64,000 nucleotides of DNA from Atherinomorus stipes. Lineage: Eukaryota > Chordata > Actinopteri > Atheriniformes > Atherinidae. The number at the start of each line of letters is the position of its first letter. Within the stretch, counting starts at the first letter, position 1. The position numbers and the translations under genes are program-made. The notes below the pieces were generated by a model that saw nothing but the letters and a program-made list of their open reading frames with translations, ran no database searches and was not told the origin of the DNA. The stretch spans positions 1-64,000 of the forward strand of contig JALJCO010013429.1 of assembly GCA_023101725.1 (NCBI GenBank), read 5' to 3'. Shown in pieces: positions 10,410-22,410 of the stretch.

Positions 10410-11870
10410 TTGTGGCTTGTCGGTTGTTTCATGGATCTCCAAAGAGTCCAAATGACATTTTCACATTAACCTGTTTCAAGCTACAGAATATAAACACAAC
10501 ACAGAGCACTTCATACTTTATTATTCTTTATTTCATTTATTGTATGTCTTAGAAAGATTTCTCATTTTATTGTATTTATTTTTCTGGCATTAAATTTATA
10601 CTGTTTATTTAGTTTATCATTATTATGTTTGTAGACTCACAAGTGTATGGTTCCTTCTTTATTTTCATTAGAATGCTTCCATACATTTATTAGTGTTGAT
10701 GTTTTCTAATCATAATAATTTGATTGTTACATCCATCCTCAAGTAGTGTTACAACTCACCTGGGTGCTGAGGGAGGATGCAGCAACTCACCACTTTGTAT
10801 TTTACATTAATTTAACTACTCTGTGATAGTAGAAGTCCAAGTGTATTTCATTTATAGCAGACAAATATGGGGATTACATGTCCAAATGTAAGAGCTCTAG
10901 CACAAAGGACCACTGAGTAACACTTGCTCAAACAAAAAGTGTTACTATCATCCCCAGTCTCCCCTAAATGTCAATAAATGAAATAATTTAATTTCTAAAA
11001 AAAATTAACATAAATAAAGATCCACCACATTAAATAAAGTACTTTTTCATAACACTGTATTCTGGCTGTCATGGTCTTTTCTAACAAAACTTCTGAGACC
11101 AGAGTCCAGACCAGTCTGGTAAAGCTGGGGACACACAATTAACTACACAATTAATTGCACCATCATAAAGACAAAATATGAGTAGGCCTAGAGCTCAGAA
11201 CGAACGCGTAAAAATGTGTATGTGGCAGCTTTCCTCCGGCATCACACACAAACACACAAACAGAAGAGGGGTGGTGAGGAGAGTGTGTGTCACGCTGCTG
11301 TGGTCAGAGTCGCGCACACAAGCTGAAATAAGAAGTGATCTGACATGAAGTTGGATGTGAAGCTACAGACGGGTGCTTATGGTCACAGTGTGGCCAAAAC
11401 AGGTGGAGGGACGGAGGAAAAAGGACCAGAAAGTTGCCGCGATTTAGATGCCCCCCCCCCCTTTCAGGGATGGTGAGAGTACATGTGGGTGACTGACTGC
11501 TCCCGAGGTTAATTTGCGAAACATATTTGTTTATAGGCTACAGCAGCCTCCTCACAGTCCGATATCACTGGAAATATAGTATTTATTAGCCGACACAGTT
11601 TATTACTGTAACAACACAAGTACAGGCAGCCACATCGCAGCCTCCAGGAATCCTGCAGCTGAGACGCACCTACATCCCTGATCCGCCGAGAGGGGGACAA
11701 CAGAACTGTAATATGACATGGTGATGTTCTTCTAAGAAAAACCGTGAGAGAAAACTGAACACCGTAAAAACAAGTTGACAAGATCCTAGCAACGCCTCTG
11801 GTTACTACCCACCTCTGGCGCCGAGAGCTGTGTGCATGTGAATGGCCACGACTCCGAGTGGTTCCCCATA
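10410..11870. other. AT-rich then GC-richer stretch with no recognised gene
   Basis: The first part is AT-rich. A C-run lies at about 11450-11462. The part from about 11200 ('cctccggcatcacacacaaa') loosely recalls the repeat at 40561 and 55752, but I cannot align it confidently. No coding sequence can be supported. Confidence 0.35.
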
Positions 11871-11934
11871 CAAAGGGTAATGCAGGGCTGTGTTGCCGCT
11901 CCAGAAATTAAGTTAATTCATTAGCTTAAGTTCA

Positions 11935-12370
11935 GGAGCAGGGCCACGCCTCAACAACACCTGCTTCCAATCTCACTAATCACCAAGCAGCCTTAAATAC
12001 CCACTCAACTCAGTTTGTCTCATTCGTTCAACGCCCTCCCTTTCGTTTCTGCGCATTTCCTCTCTACCTTCCCCTTTTGCCTTGTCTGCCTGCTTCGTTG
12101 GACCTTCCTCCCTCTGCTGCCCCTTCCTAGTCTCTTGTCCGCCCTTCTTTTCTTCTCTCCCATCATCTGACCATCTTCACCACTTACTTCACTTGATCCT
12201 TGTCTGCCTCCTTCTCTTCTTTCAGGTTCCATCTGAGGAGGATTCCCTAAGCTAGACTCACTACTGAAAGACTACATCCCCATCCTAGGTCTTCCTCCAG
12301 CTCATCATCGGATCACATTCTTTCATTCATTAAATAAATCATCATCATCCTCACTCATTTTGTTGTGGCG
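11935..12370 (+). repeat. Possible LTR-like or other promoter/polyA-bearing repeat fragment
   Basis: The segment has 'ccttaaatacccactcaact' (TATA-like), a long pyrimidine-rich middle, and 'cattaaataaatcatc' (polyadenylation-like) before 12370. This order resembles a solo LTR of a fish Gypsy-type element. I could not find terminal TG..CA ends or a target duplication, so the class is a guess. Confidence 0.25.
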
Positions 12371-12399
12371 TAGTCTTTGCTAATGATCTCTATAATTGC

Positions 12400-13158
12400 A
12401 TCATCGACCACCTGATGTCAAGGGCGCCTCTTGGTAGCTACACCCCCAAGCATCTCGAATACGCTGATGACACCACCCTGTTCAGCAAGACTGCTGACCA
12501 GCTTCATGAAGCTCTCTGCATGCTTGATGAGTTTGGAAAATTAGGTTTGAAGATAAGCTGGCCACAAACCGAGATTATGCATATAAGCAATGGACCTTAC
12601 CTTCTAACATTCCTTTGTGAAGGGCCCCCCTGTCCACTTTGTCCCTACTTTTAAATGTCTTGGCTCAACACTGTCCAACACCGGCGACCATCCCAGGAGA
12701 CAAAGCCGACCTCAAAACCAACATTGACCACCGCCGTGCCCTAGCGGCTTCTGTCATGCCGTCCTTATGGATACCACTGGCAACACCGGCACATATCCCA
12801 GGAGACAAAGCTTCCGGTCTACAATGCCTCGATCATCTCTATCCTCCTGTATGATTCCTAAACATGGCCCCTGAATAACACTCTGGCGGCCAAGCTCAAT
12901 GGTGTCGCCACCGTAGCCCTCAGGAGTGATTGAAGGCATCAGCTGGAGCCGGCATGTCACAAACTGGACCTTAAGAGACCTAGCCCAACAGCCCCTGCGA
13001 GTGTGCAGGTACGGCCAAATCATCCGCTTGCCCGTGGATAACCCAACTAGCACCATCCTGGCCTTTAATCCCCTGCCAGCCAGATGGAGGAGACCCTGCA
13101 CTCGCTGGTTGGATATAGTGGCCCGGGATCTAAAGGCCTGCAATGGTCACAGCAGAAT
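12400..13158 (+). pseudogene. LINE reverse-transcriptase C-terminal remnant
   Basis: The frame at 12415-12654 contains LEYADDTTLFSKTADQLHEA, with the YADD catalytic motif of non-LTR retrotransposon reverse transcriptases, followed by GLKISWPQTEIMHI. The next pieces lie in other frames: NIDHRRALAASVM (near 12720-12765), then EGISWSRHVTNWTLRDLAQQ and RWLDIVARDLKACN (12926-13140). The order YADD, thumb, then a conserved Trp/Arg-rich C-terminal region is that of a LINE polymerase. At least two frameshifts and missing segments make it a dead 5'-truncated copy. It was once the enzyme that copies element RNA at the target site. Confidence 0.8.
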
Positions 13159-13562
13159 CACTGTGGATAGTAGCAAAGGCAGCATGAAGCATCCCCAACT
13201 TCCATAAACAGGATTGCTACTATCCACAGTGCATCGCCTGTGATTCGCCTGAACTTCCGCAGCATATAGTTCCCCTATTGAAAGCCGCCTAGTCAGTTCT
13301 TTGATGTGAAATCAGCTTGTTATTTGTACTTGATCAGAATGTGTGGGTCACGAAACATAATTAGAAAAAATCTTGAGTTAATTTGTTCACTTTCGCCAAC
13401 TGGTGCTAGCTAGAAACACCAGATTACAGCAACTATGCTAAGCTGCCAGAATCAGAGAATGACTGGGTTGACTAGAAAACGCTTCTGCCCACTTGTCCAA
13501 CTCAGGGAATTGCGGGGGAGGCTCAATTTCACCCGGGGAGTGGCATATGCCTTTAAGTTTAA
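13159..13562. mobile_element. MITE-like repeat, copy 1 (with hairpin at its left end)
   Basis: This segment recurs in inverted orientation at 24116-24500. Shared blocks include 'gtggcatatgcc', 'tgctagctagaaac' against the inverted counterpart of 'gtttccagctagcacca', and 'acttccgcagcatat'. At its left edge is a 17-bp perfect inverted repeat (13159-13175 and 13215-13231). Compared with copy 2, the spacer between those arms is inverted. No coding capacity. Confidence 0.65.
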
Positions 13563-15424
13563 TGCACTGATTAATCTTTAGTGAGAACATTGTTTGCATT
13601 TACAGTGTGTAAACATAAAAGTAACTGTTGGGCTGGTTGACAGTTTTCTAACGGTGACCATGTTTAATTACATTGAAGTATTGGAGAACATTTGTTTATT
13701 TTGATTATTTGTCTAATTCTGAATCATATAACAGACATCTTGTTATGTCATAATGGAGCAAGAGTGTCATCTTTATCATTTCACCAGCTCTTCTCCCATA
13801 CCTGTTTAGGCACCTACTGCTCCCTCCATTCACTGGTTTTTCCCCCTCAATGTCATTCTGTTTTCCTATTGTGACGTTTCCTCTGTCACGACTCAGATTT
13901 CTTTGACTATTTTACTTTCACGTCTCCCTGTTGCCATTTTCTTCTCAACACCTTTTCACCCCCAATTACCCATAATTACATTCCCTCCACCTTCACTTTC
14001 TTTTCCGAAAGCGCAGCATCAATTATGCGTTTCTTCTTTTACATAAAGACTTTCTTGAGAACATATTATGACTCATGATACTGAGTTTTGGTAATGATGC
14101 AGTCTGGATGATTTGTTCTCTACAAAATGTATCTTTCAGTGCATCTGCAGAAAATGGCCACATATAGTTTGGGAACATGTGCACACACCGTGGCTTAGGG
14201 TCACAGCCTACCTCTATTGTGTGCAGTGCTGCGGTGCAGAAACTGATTGCTATCTGCCCATTTTCTTCGTTTAGCATGCAATAAAAGGCTTTCACAGATG
14301 ATCAGCTTAAATATACACACTCTCACACACATGTGGGACAGGGATTGGACAAAACACAAAAGGATCTCTTGTCTTTGCCAGAAGTCAATACTAAGCACTT
14401 TGCTATGGCAACCACTCTCGAGCCAGGCTGTAGCAACAGCCCCTGCATGTCCTCACAGCCTGTGCTTGTTTCCTTTACACACCCATGTGTATGCAGTTTA
14501 AGTATATAAAGTTTTTTTTTAAAAAACAGTTGTCCTTATAAAGAGAATAAATTTGGTGAAAATGAACTATTTTTGTATGAGAATATTTCCTGTAGAAACA
14601 GAGAAAGTTGAAGAGTTTGAATGTAAGCTCTGGCAGACATCGCTGGGTGTTACCTGGGAATAATTTGTTTTTTTGAGTCTCGTAGGAACCTGCTAGGACA
14701 CCTTCCCTTCCAACAGATGAGGCCCAGATCTGAAGTGGATACCAGGAGGGAAACATTTTAATGAATTAATATGCATTGTCCCAATTAGCCTCTGCACTGC
14801 AATAATTATCACAAGCACACACATGCTGAAAATCGGGACATCCCATTGCGCAGCCCTGACAACCCAAAAGGATTGTGTGACTTATTTTTAAGCTGGAGGA
14901 GGTCAAATGTTTCCGATTTGTTCTCTCTGCACATTAATTAGCTGAAATTCACTTGCATAAAGCTTGTGATGTGACAGATGAGTGGTCCGATAACTAATTC
15001 CTCCAATCTTACTTCCAGGGATGCGGGGGCAGGGATTATAGCAAGTTGTTAGAAAGCAAAACAGTTTGTCTGCAACATGTGGTGAACATAATCAGCTTAT
15101 GTTCAGGCTCTAGGTGACAGTTAAGAAGATTTTTCTTTTTCCCCATTGTTTTTTTCTATTTGAATAACACTGAAGAAACTAGGTAAAAAAAACTGAGAGA
15201 AGTGAGACAGAAATGCGCCACATTCAGTGGAAATTGCTCAAGTGTAGCTGAGCTCATATCGATAACTGAATCTTTTCTTTAAAAAGGTATATTGTTATAA
15301 AGCCTGTGTTTTTTTAAGCATGGCCTTAACTTTAATTTCAAACATATGTAGAAGCCCTTGTATTGTAGCCGATAAGATCCACACTGAACATCACCAATAA
15401 AAAAAAGGGTCATAAGTTACAATA
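13563..15424. other. Stretch with no recognised gene
   Basis: AT-rich sequence with short frames that lack motifs. No paired terminal repeats were found. A T/A run lies near 14513-14526. Confidence 0.4.
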
Positions 15425-15998
15425 AAATGTGCGATTACTGGTCCGACCGGGCTTTCCTGCCACTATGTCTAAAAATAGAGTCCCCAGCAACAGACCGGAA
15501 GTAACAGACCTACAGCCGTGTAGATCTGAACCAGCAGCTAGAGGGAATGAAAACAGGCTAAACAAAGATTATTTAAAGAGGGGGTTTCATGTCATTATTA
15601 GACACATAATTCATACCTTTAGTAGTTTTGAAAATATAGTATACATGAAAAATAACCTAAAGAAATGTGACATCATTCCATGTTGGTATCTGACGCCTTA
15701 AAAATTCACTGCTGTCCCTTTAAGATGCCTCCTTCTGTTTCTGACACGCCCACTCCACTCATCACAACACTTTCATGCTCTGGTGAGGCGGAGCTCGGCA
15801 AGGGGAGGAGCTTCGTGGTTTTGGAGGTGACCTGTGGTAGCTGCCGTTCTGGCAGCCATGTTGGTTTCCCCAGGAGATTGAGGGATTTCTCAAATATGTT
15901 TGAATGAGTCAAAGTAACCCCTGGGGCATTTTCTATGGGGAGGGAATAACACAATAAATAGGTCAAAAAAGTCAATTTTGCACTAAAAAAGGGGAAAT
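15425..15998. other. Unclassified repeat-like sequence before the poly-A tract
   Basis: The segment contains a GC-richer block (15760-15870) flanked by AT-rich sequence and runs into the A-rich tract. The frames here are short and without motifs. I suspect a dispersed repeat but found no second copy. Confidence 0.25.
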
Positions 15999-17025
<1,027 letters not shown>

Positions 17026-17029
17026 ATGT

Positions 17030-17150
17030 TGTGACAGTGTGGGGTCCTGTCACTGTGCCTCCGATTGATCATGCGCCCTGGCTACTTGGCCACAGGGATG
17101 TCCCTTTGGCTTAATGGTCAGCGAGCGTGACCTGGGAGGGGGGGGGGGAA
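17030..17150 (+). repeat. Truncated copy of the palindromic tRNA-like repeat
   Basis: From 'ggggtcctgtcactgtgcct' (17041) through 'ggccacagggatgtcccttt' it matches the left arm of the elements at 19995 and 20283. It continues into a diverged box-A-like region (ggcttaatggtcagcg, 17108-17123). It then ends at a G-run (about 17138-17148). Confidence 0.65.
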
Positions 17151-19240
17151 TAAAATCCTCCCCTCGTGGGGATCTTTCCAAAAAATAGGGGAGGGAAGAT
17201 AGTTTCTTTTAGGAAAAACCAGGTGGGTTGAATTAAGTAATTTATTGTGTAAATGAAGTTTAAAGAGAAATATACTCGAGTGGGGGATAGCTAGCGGTAG
17301 CATCTAGAAAAGGGAAAAAAAAAAAAGAAAAAAATAAAAATTATAACGGAGTTTGTGGGGGGTGGGCTGGGGATGGTGCTGGCGGGAGAGAGCGGGGGGG
17401 GGGGGGGGATATCAAAATTTTAGGGCAGGAAACAAAAAATTGAAAAAGTTACTGAGTTCTCCTTTAAGAGTAAATGTTTTTGTTTTTTTTATAAATGTTT
17501 GGCATTTTCATGAAAAACAATAATAAAAACACAAAAACAACATAGAGAACCATGACTGAATGCATTTAGCTGAACTTATAATCTGACTTGAATAATTTGG
17601 TAAGTGGAAAATTCTGACTGACTAGTAATTTACCAGCCAACTGACTTGTGATTACTTCATTTTCAGCCCTGATTATAGTGCTCCACCAAGAATACCACCA
17701 AGGAAACAACTGCGGTTTTTATTGTTCAGGCAGTCACTGACCTCAAAACATCTATGCTCATGCCATCTCTGAACCACATAGTTGAGTCGAGCAGTTAGCA
17801 CGTATTTCAACTAAATTTTCTTTCTTTTCCTTTTTTAAAAAATGTGTTTTCTCTTGATCCAGCACGTCTTCACAAGGGTCTGCTTTTAAGGATGGAACCA
17901 CAGCCTCAGCAGCAGCAGCGTTGGTGGGTGGAAATTTACAGAAGATATTAACATCACCATTTTGACTGACATAATGATTGCATGACATTTCAGAGTCAGA
18001 GAAGAGAGGGCAGGCAGTGTCATCTAGTGATAGACTGAGATGTCAGCAGGGCCAGATTAGCATATTTCTAGATACCCATTCACAGACTAAAGAACAAAGG
18101 AGTCATACCCAACCCATCCTAAGACTAAGAGAGGTTTTATTTCATGGCAAAAACTTTGAAATAGATCCTTCTGATGGGGCAAAGGTTAGTTTTTAGGTGA
18201 TAAATAACTGCTGGAGTGTGACTTTAAAGGATTTTGAAAGGGAGAGAGAGAAATGACAGAGAGAAAGCCCCACATGGAGGTGAGGGTGGTGTGATGGAGA
18301 GGAGACGTCTCTGTGAGCAAAAGCAAACATGACAGCACAGAGTTGGAGGCAACTGAGAGACTTGCTGACTGGCCTTTGACATCTCACACACTTTAATTAA
18401 AATAGATTGATGATGTGGAGGACAGGCAGGGGGGGCACTGTAGCCATGGAAACAAAATTTGGATAGATTGAGTGTTGGAGTTATCTTAAAGAGAAGAAAG
18501 TGAGCTCTGAAGATTTTTTTTTCTTTACATGATCATTGCTTTTAATCATTTTCCTTTATAATTGGGGTTTGAAAATTGAAATGAAAGTTGTTAGACCCTT
18601 TGGAAATGACAGGATGTTTCTTTGCAGCTTAACAAGAAATTGTATAAAATCTAGCTCACTTTTCCACTGAATTATATATCTGGCAGATGCACAAGGACTT
18701 GATCGGAGACATCATGATGAATTAAAATGTGTGTGAATGTTTCAGGTTATTACATTTACAGAACACATTTGTCTACTAAAGCAAAAGTAAATATGTGCTT
18801 GTTGCTGTACTGTGCCTGCTGACACGGACCACAGTGGTGTCTAGCAGAGACTCCTCACCCCCCCTGTGGAGCCTTGAAGCGAGGCAGGGAGCAGTTCATC
18901 ACTCACACAGGATGGGGGTGATTACTTGGCTACTGTATGCTGGGTATTGGATCTAAATATAGTAGCACTGTTACACGGGGGCAGGGCCAAGCTGACGAGA
19001 GGCTGATGATGAAGGCATGTGGTCATCACTGATTTAGCAGGAGAGGGGGAACACAGTTTATTAACATTTATATATACAATGATTTACACTCAGAAGTACA
19101 AGTCAGGCATCACCACTGATTAGTAAAATGTTCTATTCTGTCAGACACTGAGGAACTCCAGTTAAAGTTTGCTTAAAGGAAGCTGTGGTAATGATGATGG
19201 GTTGTCAGTACTAACCTAAGCAAGCTTAGTTCTGGGACTT
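17150..19240. other. Gene-free stretch with G-rich and A-rich simple tracts
   Basis: G-rich segments occur at 17355-17410, including a run of about 16 G, and A-rich text at 17309-17340. The frame on the minus strand at 17758-17988 has an alanine run and no recognisable domain. No gene can be supported. Confidence 0.4.
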
Positions 19241-19245
19241 AGACT

Positions 19246-19613
19246 AAAGCCGCTTTCAGACTTGCATTGCGGAGCACGAGCAGTAAAGTCCATCTGCTCT
19301 TTAACCAGACCGGACTTTAACTGGACATGCCGCTTCCTTGCATCCTGATCACTTTCATACATCAGAAAACACGTGTGGAAAAGTCAGCACAGCCACGCTC
19401 TCTCTTCAACCCTGTCCAGAACATTTTCTTGTACGTTCAGCCAAAACGACGTGCTGCAACATTTCCACTGTTATGACGTGAGGACCAGCCGGTACATGTC
19501 TGCTATATCTCTGGAACGACTAAAAGACTGGAACGCATCTCTGAATGCAAGTGTTATAAAGGACAAAGTCTGCACTATTACCGCTTTTTCAGCACAAGTC
19601 TGAAAGGGGCTTA
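19246..19613. mobile_element. MITE with inverted ends
   Basis: The left end (AAGCCGCTTTCAGACTTG, 19247-19264) is repeated inverted at the right end (CAAGTCTGAAAGGGGCTT, about 19595-19612) with one mismatch. The interior is about 330 bp with no transposase. The target duplication could not be defined. Confidence 0.65.
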
Positions 19614-19735
19614 TGAAGCAGGTTAATGCTGTCCAAGTGTTATTTTAGTGATCTCTTTCAACTAACCCGAACAATGGAGATCTTGTTAACTGGTCTTTAA
19701 GTACTGATTTTCAACATAGTCAGTCAACTCAGGTT

Positions 19736-19770
19736 TACTTCTTTTTTTTTTTTCTTTTTTTTTTTTTTGT
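19736..19770. repeat. T-rich simple tract
   Basis: The tract consists of T runs interrupted by single C bases. It has no further content. Confidence 0.8.
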
Positions 19771-19917
19771 GCAATCCTGCAAAAAGAAGCCAAGTTGATC
19801 GCAGATGGCCAACTGCAATTATATATCCTGCATTTCCTTCCTACAGCCAAAGCAGGAAAGAAATGCAAGAATAACAGCTAACTTTAGCTGTTTTTAAACC
19901 CATCTACTACTATGTAT

Positions 19918-19981
19918 GGCAAGGTACACAACAAGGGCCCGGGCGGGATTAGATCCCCTGACTCCCAGTGAGAGTCATGTG
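19918..19981 (-). repeat. tRNA-like core, inverted copy
   Basis: On the minus strand this reads as the core of the neighbouring elements: 'atgactctcac', a box-B-like GGATCTAATCC, then 'cgcccgggcccttgttgtg'. It lacks the long arms and lies head-to-head with the copy at 19995-20200. Confidence 0.65.
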
Positions 19982-19994
19982 TGTGACAGTGTGG

Positions 19995-20200
19995 GGTCCT
20001 GCGACTAGACTATGTGATCATGCGCCTTGGCTACTTGGCCACAGGGATTTCCCTTTGGCTGACTGGTAAGCACATATGACTCTCATCCGGGAGTCTGTGG
20101 GATCAAATCCCGCCTGGGCCCTTGTTGTGTTCCTTGCCACAAGTGCTTACCAGACCGACAAACGGATATCCCTGTGGCCAGAGCGCCTGGTAAACAGTCC
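19995..20200 (+). mobile_element. Palindromic element with tRNA-like core, copy 1
   Basis: The left arm starts gtcctgcgac and contains 'ggccacagggatttcccttt'. The right arm (about 20143-20187) is its inverted counterpart ('gatatccctgtggcca'). Between them lies a tRNA-like core with box A GGCTGACTGGTAAGC (20057-20071) and box B GGATCAAATCC (20100-20110), 43 bp apart start to start. The T-stem (gtggg/cccgc) can pair. The right arm is truncated relative to copy 2. Confidence 0.7.
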
Positions 20201-20282
20201 ATGGATTCAAAATTGGTGGCAGCTTGTGTGAAACATGGGGACTTGCTTTGTGTAAAGGGGGTGAGAGATGTGATAGTGTAGG

Positions 20283-20497
20283 GTCCTGTCTCTATGCTTC
20301 CGATTGATCATGCACCTTGGCCACAGGGAAATCCTTTTGGCTGACTGGTAAGCGCGTATGACTGTCATCTGGGAGTCTGTGAGATCAAATCCCGCCCAGG
20401 CCCTCGTTGTGTACCTTGCCACAAGTGTTTACCAGTCCACCAGAGGGATATCCCTGTGGCCAGGGCGCATGATCAATTGGAAGCATAGTGACAGGAC
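20283..20497 (+). mobile_element. Palindromic element with tRNA-like core, copy 2 (most complete)
   Basis: The arms 20283-20350 and 20429-20497 are reverse complements over about 68 bp with a few mismatches, starting GTCCTGTC and ending with its inverse. The core holds box A GGCTGACTGGTAAGC (20339-20353) and a box-B-like AGATCAAATCC (20382-20392), a spacing typical of polymerase III genes. The anticodon arm does not fold into a normal seven-base loop, so it is not a working tRNA gene. The form looks like a MITE built around a tRNA-like promoter. Confidence 0.75.
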
Positions 20498-20574
20498 TGC
20501 CAACTGTCACATATGAAAAATAAGTATTGCAGTGTATATGATATACTGTGTATTACAATTTGTTCATTGGACAT

Positions 20575-20770
20575 TCAGTGCCTCTCCTTGAGGGCAATTA
20601 TCCTGCAGGTTTTAGATGTTTCTCTGCTCCAACACAGCTGACTTTATTTAAATGGATCTCCTCAACAGCTTGTTGTCATGTGCTGCCCAAGACTGTCAAT
20701 GGCCCAGTCATCTGAGTCAGGTGAAGCAGGAAACATCTAAAACAGCAGCACTCGAGGACCAGGACTCACC
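20575..20770. repeat. Diverged copy of the 'tcctgcaggttttagatgtt' MITE family
   Basis: The left part 'tgagggcaattatcctgcag' and 'gctccaacacagctgac' and the right part 'cactcgaggaccaggactca' are inverted counterparts, as in the MITE at 2804-2992. Ends are eroded. Confidence 0.55.
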
Positions 20771-20779
20771 TGTTATCAG

Positions 20780-21465
20780 CTTCACACAGCAAATGCAGTT
20801 AGTTTCTGATTTTAAAAAAGTGCAATTTAACAGTGGTGTAGCTGCATTTATCATGCTTAATGCTCTCAGAAAAAATATCAAGAATGTGCTTTCTTAAAAA
20901 ATATATACAAACAGTTACTTAGATGAAAGAGGGGCAACACTTCCCTAAATGTGAAGAGGAAGAGGAGAAGTCAGTCAAAAAAATGGCCCCAGTAACTTAA
21001 AGTGTAGTCTTTTGGGGGTGCATTCCTTTGATCTGAGTTTACGTACACACTTCACTTCTCAAACAGAACTCACCTTTAAAATAATGCAGTACCATGTTCC
21101 CCATCAAGAATTATTGAAAGAAAAGAAGAGACAACAAAGAAAAAAAATTCACTCATCTATTTATTAATGCATAACTTCTTTTAACACCACCTAACAGCAA
21201 ACAAGGAGCTGAATTAAATCGTAGCAATCTTTGGTTGATCATATCTCTATCAGAGCTTTTACTGCATTCTTCCACAGCTGACCGTGCCACATTACTTCCA
21301 GCCAGAGGCCATCCGGCAGACATATGTCTTGGTTGTGTTTCCCCACAATACCATTTGCATTGTATTCCACTTCCTTCATTTAGTTTACTTGAAGTGAATC
21401 AAGACTTACATTTGTAGGCGTACCAGAGCTTGTTTCTTTGATTTGCAATAGCAGCACATCATGAT
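20780..21465. other. Stretch with no recognised gene
   Basis: AT-rich sequence with no motif-bearing frame and no repeat pair that I could see. Confidence 0.35.
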
Positions 21466-21469
21466 GTGG

Positions 21470-22190
21470 TTCTGTTGGCTTCATCGGGCTGTGATCTCCA
21501 ACTCTTGCTGGTGCAATTAGCAAGTGAGTGTGAAGCGGACAGAAAGAGAATCAGTGCTTCCAAATCCAATTAAGGTCCTGCCCCAGTGGAGAATTTCAGG
21601 TATCTCGGGGTCTTGTTCACAAAGGATAGAGCGGGAGATTGACAGGTGGACGGTCCATCGTCTGCAGTGATGCAGACTCTGCATTGGTCTGTCATGGTGA
21701 AGAAGGAGCGGAGCCAAGAGGTGAAGCTCTCAATCTACAGGTTGATCTACAGGATGTTCCTACCCTCACCTATGGTCATGAGCTGTGGGTACTGGCCACG
21801 ATAATGAAATTGTGAATACAAGTGGATGAAATTTGTTTCCTCCACAGGGTGGCCAGGCTCTCCCTTTGAAATAGGATGAGGAGCTTGGTCATTTGGGAGT
21901 AGAGTCAATGCTCCCCCTATTGATAGGAGCTAGATGAGGTGGCTCAGGCATCTGGTTGGGATGCCTCCTGGACATTGCCCTGGTGAGATATTCTGAGCAT
22001 ATCCTACTGGAAGGAGACCCAGGGAAAGACCCAGGATGCGCTGTACATCTCTTAGTTGGCCTGGGAGTGCCTCGGGCTCCACCAGCTGGTAAATGTGGCC
22101 AGGTAGAGGGCAGTCTGGACTTTCCTGCTTAGGCAGCTGCCCAAATGACCAACCCTGGATTAACTGCAAGAAAATAGATGGATGGATATC
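21470..22190 (+). pseudogene. LINE remnant, polymerase C-terminal part and 3' end
   Basis: In broken frames the + strand reads FRYLGVLFT (near 21597), then segments corresponding to the fish LINE C-terminal region: a Tyr-rich 'IYRMFLPSP' stretch near 21740, and 'MRWLRHLVGMPPGHCPGE'-like text near 21930-21990 with frameshifts. The sequence ends in a short GGAT repeat (22175-22186), the usual 3' tail of RTE-type LINEs in fish. No frame is open for more than about 30 codons. I assign it to a LINE with fair confidence and to the RTE/Rex3 group only tentatively. Confidence 0.65.
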
Positions 22191-22194
22191 ATAC

Positions 22195-22410
22195 ACACTC
22201 TCACTAGGTACACCTGTTCAATTGCTTGTTAACACTAACATCTAATCAGCCAATCACATGGGAGCAACTCAACGGGTTTAGATACGTAGACATGGCCAAG
22301 ATGACTTGCTGAAGTTTAAAGTGAGCATCAGAATGAGGAAGAAAGCAGATTTAAGCGACTTTGAACGTGGCATGGTTGTTGGTGCCAGACCAGCTGGCCT
22401 GAGTAACCAA
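22195..22410 (+). mobile_element. 5' end of a Tc1-type transposon
   Basis: The segment holds 'aggtacacctgttcaattgc' and 'ctaatcagccaatcacatg', the leader of a common fish Tc1 family as I remember it. It leads to the ATG at 22333. The downstream transposon body is absent. Confidence 0.6.
22333..22404 (+). pseudogene. Tc1 transposase N-terminal stub
   Basis: From ATG at 22333 the frame reads MRKKADLSDFERGMVVGARP then AGLS. This is the start of a Tc1-type transposase: a short basic start followed by the first helix of the DNA-binding domain. The similarity ends after about 24 codons where unrelated sequence follows, so the gene is 3'-truncated and dead. Confidence 0.7.

Noticed and set aside
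11935..12370. Complete endogenous retrovirus or LTR retrotransposon
   Set aside because: No gag-pol frames, primer-binding site or second LTR are visible; at most a solo LTR-like fragment.
17340..17412. G-quadruplex regulatory element
   Set aside because: G-rich but tied to homopolymer runs of uncertain length, with no gene nearby to regulate.
20338..20402. Functional tRNA gene
   Set aside because: Box A and box B are present, but the anticodon arm and acceptor stem do not fold normally and the copy is embedded in long inverted arms.
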